A stretch of DNA of 64,000 bases from Longimicrobium sp. (GTDB lineage Bacteria > Gemmatimonadota > Gemmatimonadetes > Longimicrobiales > Longimicrobiaceae). The position numbers were made by a program, and so were the translations under genes. Positions 18,861 through 27,626 of the stretch are shown one piece after another. The notes below the pieces were generated by a model. It did no database searches, had not been told where the DNA came from, and saw only the letters and a list, made by a program, of their open reading frames with translations. The stretch is from the NCBI RefSeq assembly GCF_036388275.1, contig NZ_DASVSF010000002.1, forward strand, positions 62,001 to 126,000. The letters are read 5' to 3'. The stretch's first letter is position 1; every line of letters begins with the position of its first letter.

Positions 18861-18914
18861 GCTCGTCAAAGGGATGCACGCGCCGCGACCCGTGCACCCG
18901 ACCTCATTCTGCCA

Positions 18915-19901
18915 CTACCCCCGCGGGATATCCTCCGATATTTCTCGCACGGTGATCGTATCCGGTGCGGAAGAGGAGATCAGCCCTCGGATCCTCACGT
19001 TCCTGTTCAATAGTCGCTCGGCGGAGCCCATCAATTCTTCGGGGACATGACATTTCAGGTCGATGACACCCTCCCCCCGCTCCCGCAGGATGACACGCCG
19101 CGCGTCCAAGTCAATCTCCCTGATCAGCCCGAACACCACTTCGTCGTCGATGCGACTCAGCATCTTTTCCAAGCCGCGCATACGCTCGCGACTCTCTGCC
19201 CCGAGCCGCACCGGGGAAGCAGAAGAAAGCATCGTTCCTAAAAACGTCACCGTTCGTACGGTGCTTCGCGGAGAAGGGGCGAGCCTGGCAGCAAAATGGG
19301 CCGCCACAGAAATCTCGTCCAATGTCATATCGCCGTCATGCGGCGGAGAGACGCTATTGGAGGTCGACCATTCCGCCACCGACAGCAGATGGCGGAGGGC
19401 TCGTTGCGGAAGTGGCTCTACGGCGTCCTCCTCGAACAGATCAGACTGGGCATCACCCTCTACAGGCAGCCGCAGGCCGACCCGAATGCTTCCCGGCGCA
19501 AGGGCCACAATATGCGGGTCCGTGGCGTCGAGCAGCCAAGATTGCGGCCTCCCGCCGCCTAATCTGAGTCGGCCCGATTCCAAAAACGCCGCCACACCGT
19601 AAACGGCCTTGCGGAAGTTGCCGAGCCACTCGGAAAGCAGGCGAGAGGAGATGTCTCGGGGCGAGATTCTCTCGCCTTCGAGGACCATCCAGAGCGGAAC
19701 GGGTTCTGTCGTGGCGTCGATGCCAAGATAGGCATCGATCTCGGCACGAATTTCCAGGATGTTGGCGCGGTAATCTTCGGACATCGCCGCGAACAGCGCC
19801 GGGTTCTGCCTTTCAACGCGGGCGCGTAGTGCTGCCAGGGCGTTCTCGACACGCACGAGAGCGCCTCTCGCCTGCTCCAGCTGTGCGTGACTCTCGATCA
19901 T
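18915..19901 (-). CDS. Uncharacterised partner of the nucleotidyltransferase, 328 aa
   Basis: Begins MIESHAQLEQARGALVRVEN, an N-terminal coiled coil, then NPALFAAMSEDYRANILEIR. A middle part (LLDATDPHIVALAPGSIRVG) looks beta-rich, and the C-terminal third (RRVILRERGEGVIDLKCHVP, NRNVRIRGLISSSAPDTITV) resembles a small beta-barrel. Its start overlaps the nucleotidyltransferase stop by 4 nt, so the two products probably act together, as in minimal nucleotidyltransferase toxin-antitoxin or defence pairs. No known family was recognised; HEPN motifs (R-x4-6-H) were not seen. Confidence 0.75.
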   Translation of the reverse strand: MIESHAQLEQARGALVRVENALAALRARVERQNPALFAAMSEDYRANILEIRAEIDAYLGIDATTEPVPLWMVLEGERISPRDISSRLLSEWLGNFRKAVYGVAAFLESGRLRLGGGRPQSWLLDATDPHIVALAPGSIRVGLRLPVEGDAQSDLFEEDAVEPLPQRALRHLLSVAEWSTSNSVSPPHDGDMTLDEISVAAHFAARLAPSPRSTVRTVTFLGTMLSSASPVRLGAESRERMRGLEKMLSRIDDEVVFGLIREIDLDARRVILRERGEGVIDLKCHVPEELMGSAERLLNRNVRIRGLISSSAPDTITVREISEDIPRG

Positions 19902-20344
19902 AACACCACCTTCAGGTAGCCTTTTACGAGACCTGGCTGGTACTTCACTTCTCGAAAGAGAGCCAGGTACTCCGTGGCCGTCGAATCTCCATCGAAACCG
20001 AAGAAGAAGTCGAAATGGAAGTGTTTCCGGACGTAACGCTTCGAACGAGCGTTGTACCTGAATGGCGGTACTGGCGCGGTCAGGTCTACGTCATCCTTCA
20101 GGACCAACAGCAAGTCAACATCGCTCGGGCGCGACTTACCGGTCACGAACGAGCCGTCGACGATGAGGTACTTCCCGATCCCCACATTCCTCAACTCGTC
20201 GAAATAGGCAGCGAGTTCTTTCCCGAGCATCGGCCGGCGGTCGCTCTCCTGGAAACGGCCGAACCGCTCGATGACTTCCTCGATCGTACACTCGTGGACT
20301 CCCTCAGGGAGCAAACCGTCGGGAAGGAGTTGAGGAATCGGCAT
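19898..20344 (-). CDS. DUF6932-like nucleotidyltransferase-fold protein
   Basis: 148 residues from the ATG at 20344 (MPIPQLLPDGLLPEGVHECT). The polymerase-beta-type nucleotidyltransferase signature is clear: IVDGSFVTGKSRPSDVDLLL, i.e. G-S-x8-D-x-D, and KHFHFDFFFG may supply the third carboxylate. The acidic N-terminal helix (IEEVIERFGRF) and overall size fit DUF6932/MNT-like proteins. It overlaps the 328-residue gene by ATGA. In known systems such proteins AMPylate or otherwise modify a partner, or act as antitoxins; the role here is inferred from context in a defence island. Confidence 0.8.
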   Translation of the reverse strand: MPIPQLLPDGLLPEGVHECTIEEVIERFGRFQESDRRPMLGKELAAYFDELRNVGIGKYLIVDGSFVTGKSRPSDVDLLLVLKDDVDLTAPVPPFRYNARSKRYVRKHFHFDFFFGFDGDSTATEYLALFREVKYQPGLVKGYLKVVL

Positions 20345-20507
20345 GAGCACAGACGGTGGAACGATCACTCCGAGACCAGCGAACAAACACCGAAAACAAA
20401 CAGTAAACTCCGGATCACACAAGGGCAGTCAGGGATCACCTGCACGTGCCCCGATACCCGGCCAGCGCATCGATCTTGCGCTCTTCGCACGAGCGCCCGC
20501 GCGGCGC

Positions 20508-22277
20508 TCAGACGCGTGCCAGGCGCGCGAGGGTGGCCTCGCGCAGCCGCCTGCAGTCGGCGGGGTCCGAGAAGACGGTGCGAAAATGCCGAGGCGTCAC
20601 GTACGCCTCCACCCCTTCGGCCACGTCACGGCTCACCAGCCCCAGGTCCTCGCAGGCGCTCCACAGCGCCTCGGCCGAACGGATGGTTTCGTCGACGATG
20701 GCGGTGAGCTGGTCCGCCGTGAGCGAAAGCTGCTCGGCCTGCTCCGGCCGCAGCCGCACGAAGATCACGGCGAGCACCACAGCCCGCGCGTTCTCGAAGA
20801 ACGTTTTTCGCGGACCCGCGGCGGCGGCGCGCCCCTCCGCCTTCATCTGCCGCACGACCGCCCGCCGCGTCTGCACCGCGCGCCACACCGTGCGCGCCGA
20901 GCGGTCCGGGCGAAAGAGCCGCTGGTAGCGCGACGCATGCGGCGGCGCATAGACGGCTTCCGTGGAGTACAGGGCAGCCGGATCGCCCGTGGCCTTGGCG
21001 CACAGGTCCTGCTCACTGGTGCCGTCCCACTCCAGCGAAGCCAGGGCCAGGACGGCCTCCTGCACCGTGAAGTTGGCCGCGTCTTCCGTCGTTTGGTCCG
21101 CGTCGTCCTTGTAGTGGTAGCCCACCCCTTCCAACTGCAGGTGCGACGCAATGCGCGCCTGCTGGTCGTCCAGCGCCACGAAGTCGCGCGGCGCGATCTG
21201 GTTCTGAAAGTTGGTGCTCTGGGTGATGCGCCGCGCGAAATCGGCATCGTCCACACAACGCGCCAGCGACACGATCTTCAGGAACACGTAGCCGCCGTCC
21301 TCCGCTTCGGCCGCCGCCTTGGCAACGGATCCAAGCGTCTGGGCCCCGTTTACGATGGAGAACCCACGCACCCGCACCGTCTTGCGGCGCGGGTTGCCGA
21401 TGTCGGCCGGGATCACCTGCAGGTCGTCGCAGTACGCCGTGAGCCCGTTGTTCAGGTAGAAGAAGTGGTGCGGCTCTTCGCGAAACGTGTCCACGATCCG
21501 CTGGTTCACGACCGTGTTGCCCTTGTATCCACGGATGTTGGCGGCCACCATGCGGCTGCCGTGCTCGCGGTACAGGTTCACCATGTCGGCCACCGCCACC
21601 CGCCCGTACACCGTTTCGTACGGCTCCTGCATCCACCCCGCGTCCAGCACCACGATCTCGGCCTCGGCCACACCCGGGCGCTGGTCGGCGCCCGTCACCC
21701 AGTCGTGCACCGTCGTCAGGCTGCAGCACACGAAATCCACGTAGTCGCGCACGGGGAACCGGCGCTTGACCGCATCGAACATCCGCCGCCGGTCTTCTGA
21801 CACCACGTTCACGCCGGAGTACACCAGCACGCCGCGCACCTGCAGGGGACCGCGTCGAAAGAGCGCCTGCAGGGCGGGGATCACGGCGTTCCACCCTGCA
21901 TTGCCGGCGAAGGCGTCGAACTCCTGGCTCAGCAGGTGCTCCACCCCGGTCTTGAACTTGGCGACGGAGCCCAGGTCCGGCTCACCGCGGCCGCTGCGCA
22001 TGAACTTGCTCTGCACCACCCACAACGTGTCGGTGTTCGGCGAGTGAAACACCGCGTCAATTCCCGCGTCGCCGCTGCCGTCCACCACCGCCGCGGCGGC
22101 CTCTTCCGTGGTGCAGCCGGCCAGGTGGCGGATGGCGAACGCCGCCAGCGAGCGCGACAGGAAGTCCGTCTCGCGCTGCTCCGCCGAACCGGTCTGGCCG
22201 GGAGGAAGGTGCGCGGCGAACTCGGCCAGCAGCTGCTCGCGCACCTGCAGAAGCTCCAGCGGCGTGGGCTCCGGCAT
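20508..22277 (-). CDS. AIPR family phage-resistance protein
   Basis: 589 residues from the ATG at 22277 (MPEPTPLELLQVREQLLAEF). AIPR (abortive infection phage resistance) proteins carry an N-terminal PD-(D/E)xK-like nuclease: here GSGDAGIDAVFHS and LWVVQSKFM give D...Q-x-K near residues 75-100. The central family core is NIRGYKGNTVVNQRIVDTFR, FFYLNNGLTAYCDDL, SIVNGAQTLGSVAKA and TQSTNFQNQIAPRDFVALD. The helical C-terminus is typical. Its ATG shares one base with the helicase stop (TGATG), so the SNF2 and AIPR genes are tightly coupled. It probably cuts nucleic acid when triggered. Length is normal. Confidence 0.92.
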   Translation of the reverse strand: MPEPTPLELLQVREQLLAEFAAHLPPGQTGSAEQRETDFLSRSLAAFAIRHLAGCTTEEAAAAVVDGSGDAGIDAVFHSPNTDTLWVVQSKFMRSGRGEPDLGSVAKFKTGVEHLLSQEFDAFAGNAGWNAVIPALQALFRRGPLQVRGVLVYSGVNVVSEDRRRMFDAVKRRFPVRDYVDFVCCSLTTVHDWVTGADQRPGVAEAEIVVLDAGWMQEPYETVYGRVAVADMVNLYREHGSRMVAANIRGYKGNTVVNQRIVDTFREEPHHFFYLNNGLTAYCDDLQVIPADIGNPRRKTVRVRGFSIVNGAQTLGSVAKAAAEAEDGGYVFLKIVSLARCVDDADFARRITQSTNFQNQIAPRDFVALDDQQARIASHLQLEGVGYHYKDDADQTTEDAANFTVQEAVLALASLEWDGTSEQDLCAKATGDPAALYSTEAVYAPPHASRYQRLFRPDRSARTVWRAVQTRRAVVRQMKAEGRAAAAGPRKTFFENARAVVLAVIFVRLRPEQAEQLSLTADQLTAIVDETIRSAEALWSACEDLGLVSRDVAEGVEAYVTPRHFRTVFSDPADCRRLREATLARLARV

Positions 22278-25150
22278 CAGCACACCTCCCAGCGCAGCAC
22301 GAACTGCGTGGCCAGCGTGGCGCTCTGCACCAGCCTGCCCTCGATCTCGCTGATCAGCGTTTCGCGCTGCGCCTCGATCTGGTCCTGCGCGTCGAAAAGG
22401 GACCGCCGCTTTGCGTTGCGCTGCCCCTCCAGCTCCTTCACCCTTCGTTGTCCGGCCAGCTTCTCCTCCAGCGTCAGGGCGGCGGTGGCGGCGCGGCGCG
22501 CCTCCTTGATCTGCCGATCGATCTCCTTGATCTCGCGCTCCAGCCCCACTTTCAGGTCGTCGGCCCAGGCATCCAGCTTGGCCGCCTCGGCCTCGAACGC
22601 CTGTGCGTTGCGCAGCGACACGTCGCGCTGGTGCGCCGCGTGACGCTCCTCCGCCAGCACTGCCAGCGCGCCGGGAGCGTCCGCGGCCGGGGCCGTGCCC
22701 ACGGCCGCCGCGCAACCGAACATCCGCCTGACCGCGTCGTCTTCCAGCACTACGCCGTCGTCGCGGAACCCGGCGAACACCAGCCGGTCCTCGGCCTGAT
22801 CCAGCGCCTCGACGGTGGACAGGGAGAACGACAGCCAGCCGCGCCGGCCCACCAGGCTCTCCAGCAGGGTTACCTTGCTGGGAGACCCGGAGTAGTCGAA
22901 CGAGACTTCGCGAACGGGTAGGTCGCGGCACAGGGCCCGCTCAAGAACGTGGTCCGCGAGCTCGTGGCCCAGGCGGTACGTGTGCGCATCGCCGGAGCGC
23001 CGGGGCAGTTCGTATAGGCCCAGGGGCACGCGCACGCCGTCGGGCAGTGACACCAGGCGGAACGCAGCTTCCGAAACGAACTCCGCGCGCCCGCCCAGCT
23101 CGTAGCGGGTAAGGTCCATCAGCAGCTCCTCGAAGCGCGAGCGCCAGTGCTCGGACTTCTCCTTGGCGGCCTGGAGCTTCTCCACAACCTCCTCGTCGAA
23201 GTTCTCCAGCAGCTTGCGGCGCGTGCTGCTCATCGCCTCGTTGATCTCGGTACTCAGCTCGCGCTGCAGTTGATCGAACGCTGCCTGGATCTCTTCCGGG
23301 GTGCGGCAGCGCTGATAGATGGCGGCGATGCGCTTCTCGAAGTCCACGCCGGATTCAAGCGCGCCAAGCACCTCGTCGCTGGAGCCAAAGACCCCCTTAA
23401 ACAGCTGGAATTTTTCGTCCAGCAGCTCGAACACGCGCCGGTCCGCGGCGTTGTTCCTGTTAAGAAAGTTCACCACCACCACGTCGTGGCGCTGCCCGTA
23501 TCGGTGGCACCGGCCAATGCGCTGCTCTATGCGCTGCGGGTTCCAGGGCAGGTCGTAGTTGATCACCAGCGAGCAGAACTGGAGGTTGATGCCCTCCGCG
23601 CCCGCCTCGGTGGCGATCATGATCTGCCCCTCCTCGCTCCGGAAGTAGTCCACCAGCGCCGAGCGCATGTCGGCCGTCCTGGATCCCGAGACACGATCCG
23701 TCCCTTGGTGCCGAACCAGCCAGTCCGCGTAGATCTTCCGTGACCGCTCGTCGGTGTTGGAGCCGTTGAACAGGACGATGCCGTCAGCGAACGGGCTGTC
23801 TGAAAGAATGCCCAGCAGGTAATCCTGCGTGCGGCGCGACTCCGTGAAGATGATGGCCTTGCGCGGACCCCCGCGTTCTGCGGCTACGCGAAATGCCTCG
23901 CCCAATGTATCGAGCAGCTTGCGTCCCTTGGCATTCTGTTCGATGGAGACGGCCAGAGACGTGAACGAGTCCAGCTCCCGTATCTCCGCCTCGATGGCGG
24001 CGCGGCTCGCGTGCGTCAGGGGCGCGTCGTCCGCATCAGCCGACCATTCCTCCGCCGTCTCGTCCAGTGCCTCGTAGTCCGCCTCCAGCTCCGCCTCGAA
24101 ACCACCGCCGTCTGTCAGTGCTACACCCGCTAGCGCGAACTCGGCAAGCCGCGCCTTGAGCCGCTGCGACATCTTGGCCAGCGCTCCGGCAATGGCAAAG
24201 GTGGACGACGCCAGCAGCTTGCGGAGAACGAGCGTAATGAGGGTGCGCTGGCTGGCGGGAAGTGCCTGCAGGTTCTCCCGCGCCAGGTAGTCGGAAACCA
24301 GGGTGTACAGCTGGTCCTCGACTTCGTCGGGCGTGAACTCCTCCAGCAGCGGGAGGCGCTGCGTGAACGACACGTACGCGGTCACCTGCCGGCGAAGCGT
24401 GCGGTGGCACAGCGGCCGCAGCCGCTCGCGAAGCGAGCGGAAGGCCTGTTCCTGGCTCAGGTTGCCGAACTGTTCGCGAAAGCTCTTTACGTCACCGAAC
24501 GCGTGCTCGTCGATGAAGCTCACCAGCCCGTACAATTCCAGCAGCGAGTTCTGCAGCGGCGTGGCGGTAAGCAGCAGCTTGTTGCGCCCGGCCAGGGCCT
24601 GCTTGAGCGTGTTCGCGATCTGGTTGGAGGGCTTGTAGACGTTCCGCAGCCGGTGCGCCTCGTCGATCACCACAAGATCCCACTGCACGGCCGCGACGGC
24701 CTCGGCCTTGGCCCGGGCGAACTGGTACGAGCAGATGACGACGGCCTCCTTCTGCCGGAAAGGATGGACGTTGCCGGTGCCGGAGATGGCGTTGAAGGAC
24801 CGGGATTCCAGGATGATGGAGGGGAGAAAGAATTTTTCCGCGAGCTCCTGCGACCACTGCTTGCGCAGGTTGGCGGGCACGATGATCAGGATTTTCCGCT
24901 TGCGCTCCGCCCAGCGCTGCGAAATCACCAGCCCCGCTTCGATGGTCTTGCCGAGCCCCACCTCGTCCGCCAAGAGCGCGCCCTTGGAAAGGGGCGACTG
25001 GAACGCGAAAAGAGCCGCCTCCACCTGGTGGGGGTTCAGCTGCACCTGGGCGGCCGCCACCGTACCGGCCAGCTTCTCGATGACGTCAGGCGCGTGGCGC
25101 TGCTTCAGCTCCTGCGCAAAGAGCCTGGCGTGGTAATCGGTGAATTGCAT
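22277..25150 (-). CDS. SNF2-family helicase/ATPase, defence-type
   Basis: 957 residues from the ATG at 25150 (MQFTDYHARLFAQELKQRHA); a TTG six codons upstream is an alternative. SF2/SNF2 motifs are complete: LADEVGLGKTIEAGL (Walker A), IIVPANLRKQW (Ia), VVIDEAHRLRN (DEAH), LLLTATPLQNS (III), then ATEAGAEGINLQF and WNPQRIEQRIGRCHRYGQ (V/VI). Long C-terminal coiled coils (KLDAWADDLKVGLEREIKEI, RQRRVKELEGQRNAKR-like) follow. Proteins of this type, with NPHQVEAALFAFQSPLSKGA, are common in defence islands. It probably remodels or translocates on DNA and licenses AIPR. A DISARM DrmD assignment is not supported, since drmA/B/C are absent. Confidence 0.92.
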   Translation of the reverse strand: MQFTDYHARLFAQELKQRHAPDVIEKLAGTVAAAQVQLNPHQVEAALFAFQSPLSKGALLADEVGLGKTIEAGLVISQRWAERKRKILIIVPANLRKQWSQELAEKFFLPSIILESRSFNAISGTGNVHPFRQKEAVVICSYQFARAKAEAVAAVQWDLVVIDEAHRLRNVYKPSNQIANTLKQALAGRNKLLLTATPLQNSLLELYGLVSFIDEHAFGDVKSFREQFGNLSQEQAFRSLRERLRPLCHRTLRRQVTAYVSFTQRLPLLEEFTPDEVEDQLYTLVSDYLARENLQALPASQRTLITLVLRKLLASSTFAIAGALAKMSQRLKARLAEFALAGVALTDGGGFEAELEADYEALDETAEEWSADADDAPLTHASRAAIEAEIRELDSFTSLAVSIEQNAKGRKLLDTLGEAFRVAAERGGPRKAIIFTESRRTQDYLLGILSDSPFADGIVLFNGSNTDERSRKIYADWLVRHQGTDRVSGSRTADMRSALVDYFRSEEGQIMIATEAGAEGINLQFCSLVINYDLPWNPQRIEQRIGRCHRYGQRHDVVVVNFLNRNNAADRRVFELLDEKFQLFKGVFGSSDEVLGALESGVDFEKRIAAIYQRCRTPEEIQAAFDQLQRELSTEINEAMSSTRRKLLENFDEEVVEKLQAAKEKSEHWRSRFEELLMDLTRYELGGRAEFVSEAAFRLVSLPDGVRVPLGLYELPRRSGDAHTYRLGHELADHVLERALCRDLPVREVSFDYSGSPSKVTLLESLVGRRGWLSFSLSTVEALDQAEDRLVFAGFRDDGVVLEDDAVRRMFGCAAAVGTAPAADAPGALAVLAEERHAAHQRDVSLRNAQAFEAEAAKLDAWADDLKVGLEREIKEIDRQIKEARRAATAALTLEEKLAGQRRVKELEGQRNAKRRSLFDAQDQIEAQRETLISEIEGRLVQSATLATQFVLRWEVC

Positions 25151-25355
25151 GGACGTCGGGAAGGGCAAGGCCGTGCGGGCGGTGTACGGCGCGAACTCCG
25201 GTCAGGCGAAAGGCAAGCTACCCGCGCCATGCGCCCTCAGCAACGCGCCGTGCTCAGCCGGTTGTGCGGGTGCGACGGCCGGAACAGGCCGCGGCAGTCT
25301 GCCCGGCGAGAACTTGAACTGTGGCGCTGGACGTCCGTGTTCCCGCTCAGCACGA

Positions 25356-26291
25356 TCATGAAGATCTGGGACGATAGACGCCGGAGGAAAACGTGTCGGT
25401 TGTGTAGTCCGGAATCCCGTCGCCCAAGCCGCCGTCGGGGCAGGCCCGCCGTGCATCCTGGTTGAGCCGCTTCCGAATGCCAAGGATCTGCGTCTGGGTG
25501 CCCTTGTGTGGTTGGATATCCACCTTTCTTCTATACTCTACCAGACCCGCCTTGGAGATCAATTCTTCGACGAAGCGTACTTTGGGTCCCTGCTGCACGC
25601 CATCGAATCCGCGATTGGGCGCAAGGAATATTGCGCATCCACCCGGCTTCAGGCGACCGTTGAAGAAGGTTGTTACCTCACCGACCTTCCGACTCCAGTC
25701 GTCTTCCTCCAGATAGTCGAACGTCGTGCTGCAGAGGATGAGGTGGTACTTGTCTGGGGCATAGTCTGCCTCTGCACCAATCCCACCTTGCAACCACCGT
25801 GTTTGCGCCAGTGGAAGACCGCTCTTCTGCTTCTGCTCCACGATTTTCTCGCCAGTCGAAATCATCTGGCCGGACGGCTCGAGGCAATCGATGGCGGTGC
25901 GTTGCGGGGCATCGGAGGGGTGCGCGTGGCTTATCCACGATGACAGTGCCATTGCTCCCGCCCCGGTCCCGGCTCCAATGTCGAGGACACGCCAGGGATC
26001 CGCCCATCCTTTTTCGAGTGCCGTGGCAACCTGCGGAAACTTCTCCAACGCCTCGTAAATCTGACTCACGCGCCGCATGTGGTACCAGAGTGCGTATGCC
26101 TCGCCCATCCGCGGCAGGTCATAGTCGCAGTTTTCTCCGCGCGAAAGCTTCAAAAGCTCCTGCGACGCGCGGGCCAGCTCCTGGTGGAACAGCGGGAGGC
26201 ATCCCTGTTTCTCCGCCTCGTTGCGGCTTGACCACACGGCATCGGCAACTACGGTTTCGAGCTGAGCGAGCGACGCGGAAGAAAGCGGCAT
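25356..26291 (-). CDS. Class I SAM-dependent methyltransferase
   Basis: 311 residues. Motif I is WRVLDIGAGTGAGAMAL (near residue 104); an acidic motif (IDCLEPSGQM) and LILCSTTFDYLEEDDW follow, with GGCAIFLAPNRGFDG as a late strand, so the Rossmann fold is complete. The substrate is unknown; the domain resembles small-molecule or rRNA/protein methyltransferases more than DNA ones, since no DPPY or PC motif is present. The N-terminal helical region (QGCLPLFHQELARASQELLK) may bind substrate. It lies 205 nt upstream of the SNF2 gene on the same strand and may be part of that transcript. Its G+C is lower than in neighbouring housekeeping genes. Confidence 0.85.
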   Translation of the reverse strand: MPLSSASLAQLETVVADAVWSSRNEAEKQGCLPLFHQELARASQELLKLSRGENCDYDLPRMGEAYALWYHMRRVSQIYEALEKFPQVATALEKGWADPWRVLDIGAGTGAGAMALSSWISHAHPSDAPQRTAIDCLEPSGQMISTGEKIVEQKQKSGLPLAQTRWLQGGIGAEADYAPDKYHLILCSTTFDYLEEDDWSRKVGEVTTFFNGRLKPGGCAIFLAPNRGFDGVQQGPKVRFVEELISKAGLVEYRRKVDIQPHKGTQTQILGIRKRLNQDARRACPDGGLGDGIPDYTTDTFSSGVYRPRSS

Positions 26292-26394
26292 GCGACGTAT
26301 CGGAACGGAGATGGATTACCAACAGATTCGGCCCACGCGAAACATGCGTAGGCCGAATAGATACGGACAATCGTAGAGCCGTGCAAGCTGCCGT

Positions 26395-27252
26395 TCACTC
26401 GGGCATAAAACCGTCCTGCCCTTCGTACAAGCCCGGAATCCGCTGCCTCAACTCGTGGAACGCCCTGCGGTAAGATTGCTCGTTCCACCTATATTCGGTC
26501 AGGATGTCGTTGGCCATCTGGCGGGTGCTGGCCGCGAACGGTCCGCGCGACGGCTTGAACGGCTGCGCAACGTACACGTCCGCTTCCAGCGCGGCCAAAC
26601 GGTCGGCAAACCGGGCGGGGTCGCGAAGCGGCAGCATCGGCGTCACGCAAACACCTATGCGGATTCCCGCCCGTTTCACCTCCATCAGTGCCTCGAGCCG
26701 CCGGTCGTTCGAGGGACAGCGCGGCTCGAAACGCCTGCGGATCTCCTCGTCGTCGGTCGTAACCGTCATGTTCACCCGCACGTGAGGAAGGCGCGACAGG
26801 AGGTCCACGTCGCGCGCCACCAAGGGGCTCCGTGTCTGCACCACCAAGCGGGGCTGCCGTCCGGGCTGTGCCATCACCGCAAGCATTCCGCGGGTCAGCT
26901 CCAGTTCGCGCTCAACAGGCTGGTACGGGTCCGTTACCGAGCTCATGTAGATCCGTTTGCCCTGCAGTGCCCGCGCGCTCCCCAGCTGGTCCACCGCGTT
27001 GCGTTTCACCTCGACCCAGCGGCCCCAGTTTTCGCGGCGTTCCGGGGTGCTCGCGAAAAACGCCGCGTAGCAGTATGAGCAGCCGAACGAACAACCCACG
27101 TACGGGTTGAGCGTATAGTCGAACGCGGCCATGAAGCCCGTTGCCCGCGTCAGCACTTGGCGGGTGTCGAAGCTGGTTACCTCCGTGCCTCCCACGGAAG
27201 TGGGGATGACGGGAAGCGGTTGCGAGAGAAGGTCCAACTGCGAGGAAGTCAT
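26395..27252 (-). CDS. SPL-like radical SAM protein
   Basis: 285-residue member of the spore photoproduct lyase-like radical SAM group. The iron-sulphur motif is CSFGCSYCYAAFF (C-x3-C-x2-C, about residues 54-61). Downstream come MSSVTDPYQPVERELELTRG, RLVVQTRSPLVARDVDLL and VRVNMTVTTDDEEIRRRFEP, all typical of the family, plus IRIGVCVTPMLPL. The length fits short SPL-family proteins. A DNA-repair or tRNA/cofactor role is possible; the substrate is not known from sequence. The gene is 103 nt from the methyltransferase and on the same strand. Cleaving SAM reductively fits a repair or defence context, but that is inference. Confidence 0.87.
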   Translation of the reverse strand: MTSSQLDLLSQPLPVIPTSVGGTEVTSFDTRQVLTRATGFMAAFDYTLNPYVGCSFGCSYCYAAFFASTPERRENWGRWVEVKRNAVDQLGSARALQGKRIYMSSVTDPYQPVERELELTRGMLAVMAQPGRQPRLVVQTRSPLVARDVDLLSRLPHVRVNMTVTTDDEEIRRRFEPRCPSNDRRLEALMEVKRAGIRIGVCVTPMLPLRDPARFADRLAALEADVYVAQPFKPSRGPFAASTRQMANDILTEYRWNEQSYRRAFHELRQRIPGLYEGQDGFMPE

Positions 27253-27626
27253 GACATCCTATACCGAGGTCCAGGCGAGTCCACCGAACGTCGCGGAACT
27301 GCCACGAACATCGTGAAGCTGCTTTCGTTCGGAAGCGTCCCCCCGACAGGCGCGGCCTTCTTTGCGCACGAGAGCATCTCCGGCCAAGGATTCTGCCCTG
27401 CATCGAATCTACCCGCGGGGCATGACTTGAACAACCGATCAGCAGAGCCGGTGCTCTTCCACCGGCAGGCACCTCGCCGCTGGGCTCGCGGAACTCCGCA
27501 CGCGAGCCTGGATGGCGTCGCCGGTGGCCCAGCGTACCCGCGTCGTCGCGCACATCCTTGCGTGATCAACCCTCAGAATGAGCATTGGGGGGGTTCTCGG
27601 GCCGATCGTTCACCCACAAAAACGTG
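27253..27626. other. 374-nt intergenic region without recognised gene
   Basis: Lies between the radical SAM gene and the DUF4268 gene, both on the minus strand. Frames in it show no family resemblance or ribosome site. A short CCGGTG/CACCGG inverted repeat lies near 27450-27465 but is not compelling as a terminator. Confidence 0.45.

Noticed and set aside
18670..18897. Short minus-strand frame near the orphan plus-strand frame
   Set aside because: Arg/Pro-rich composition typical of a shadow; no ribosome site or coupling.
22277..25150. DISARM DrmD assignment for the SNF2 helicase
   Set aside because: No drmA, drmB or drmC neighbours; the helicase is paired with AIPR instead.
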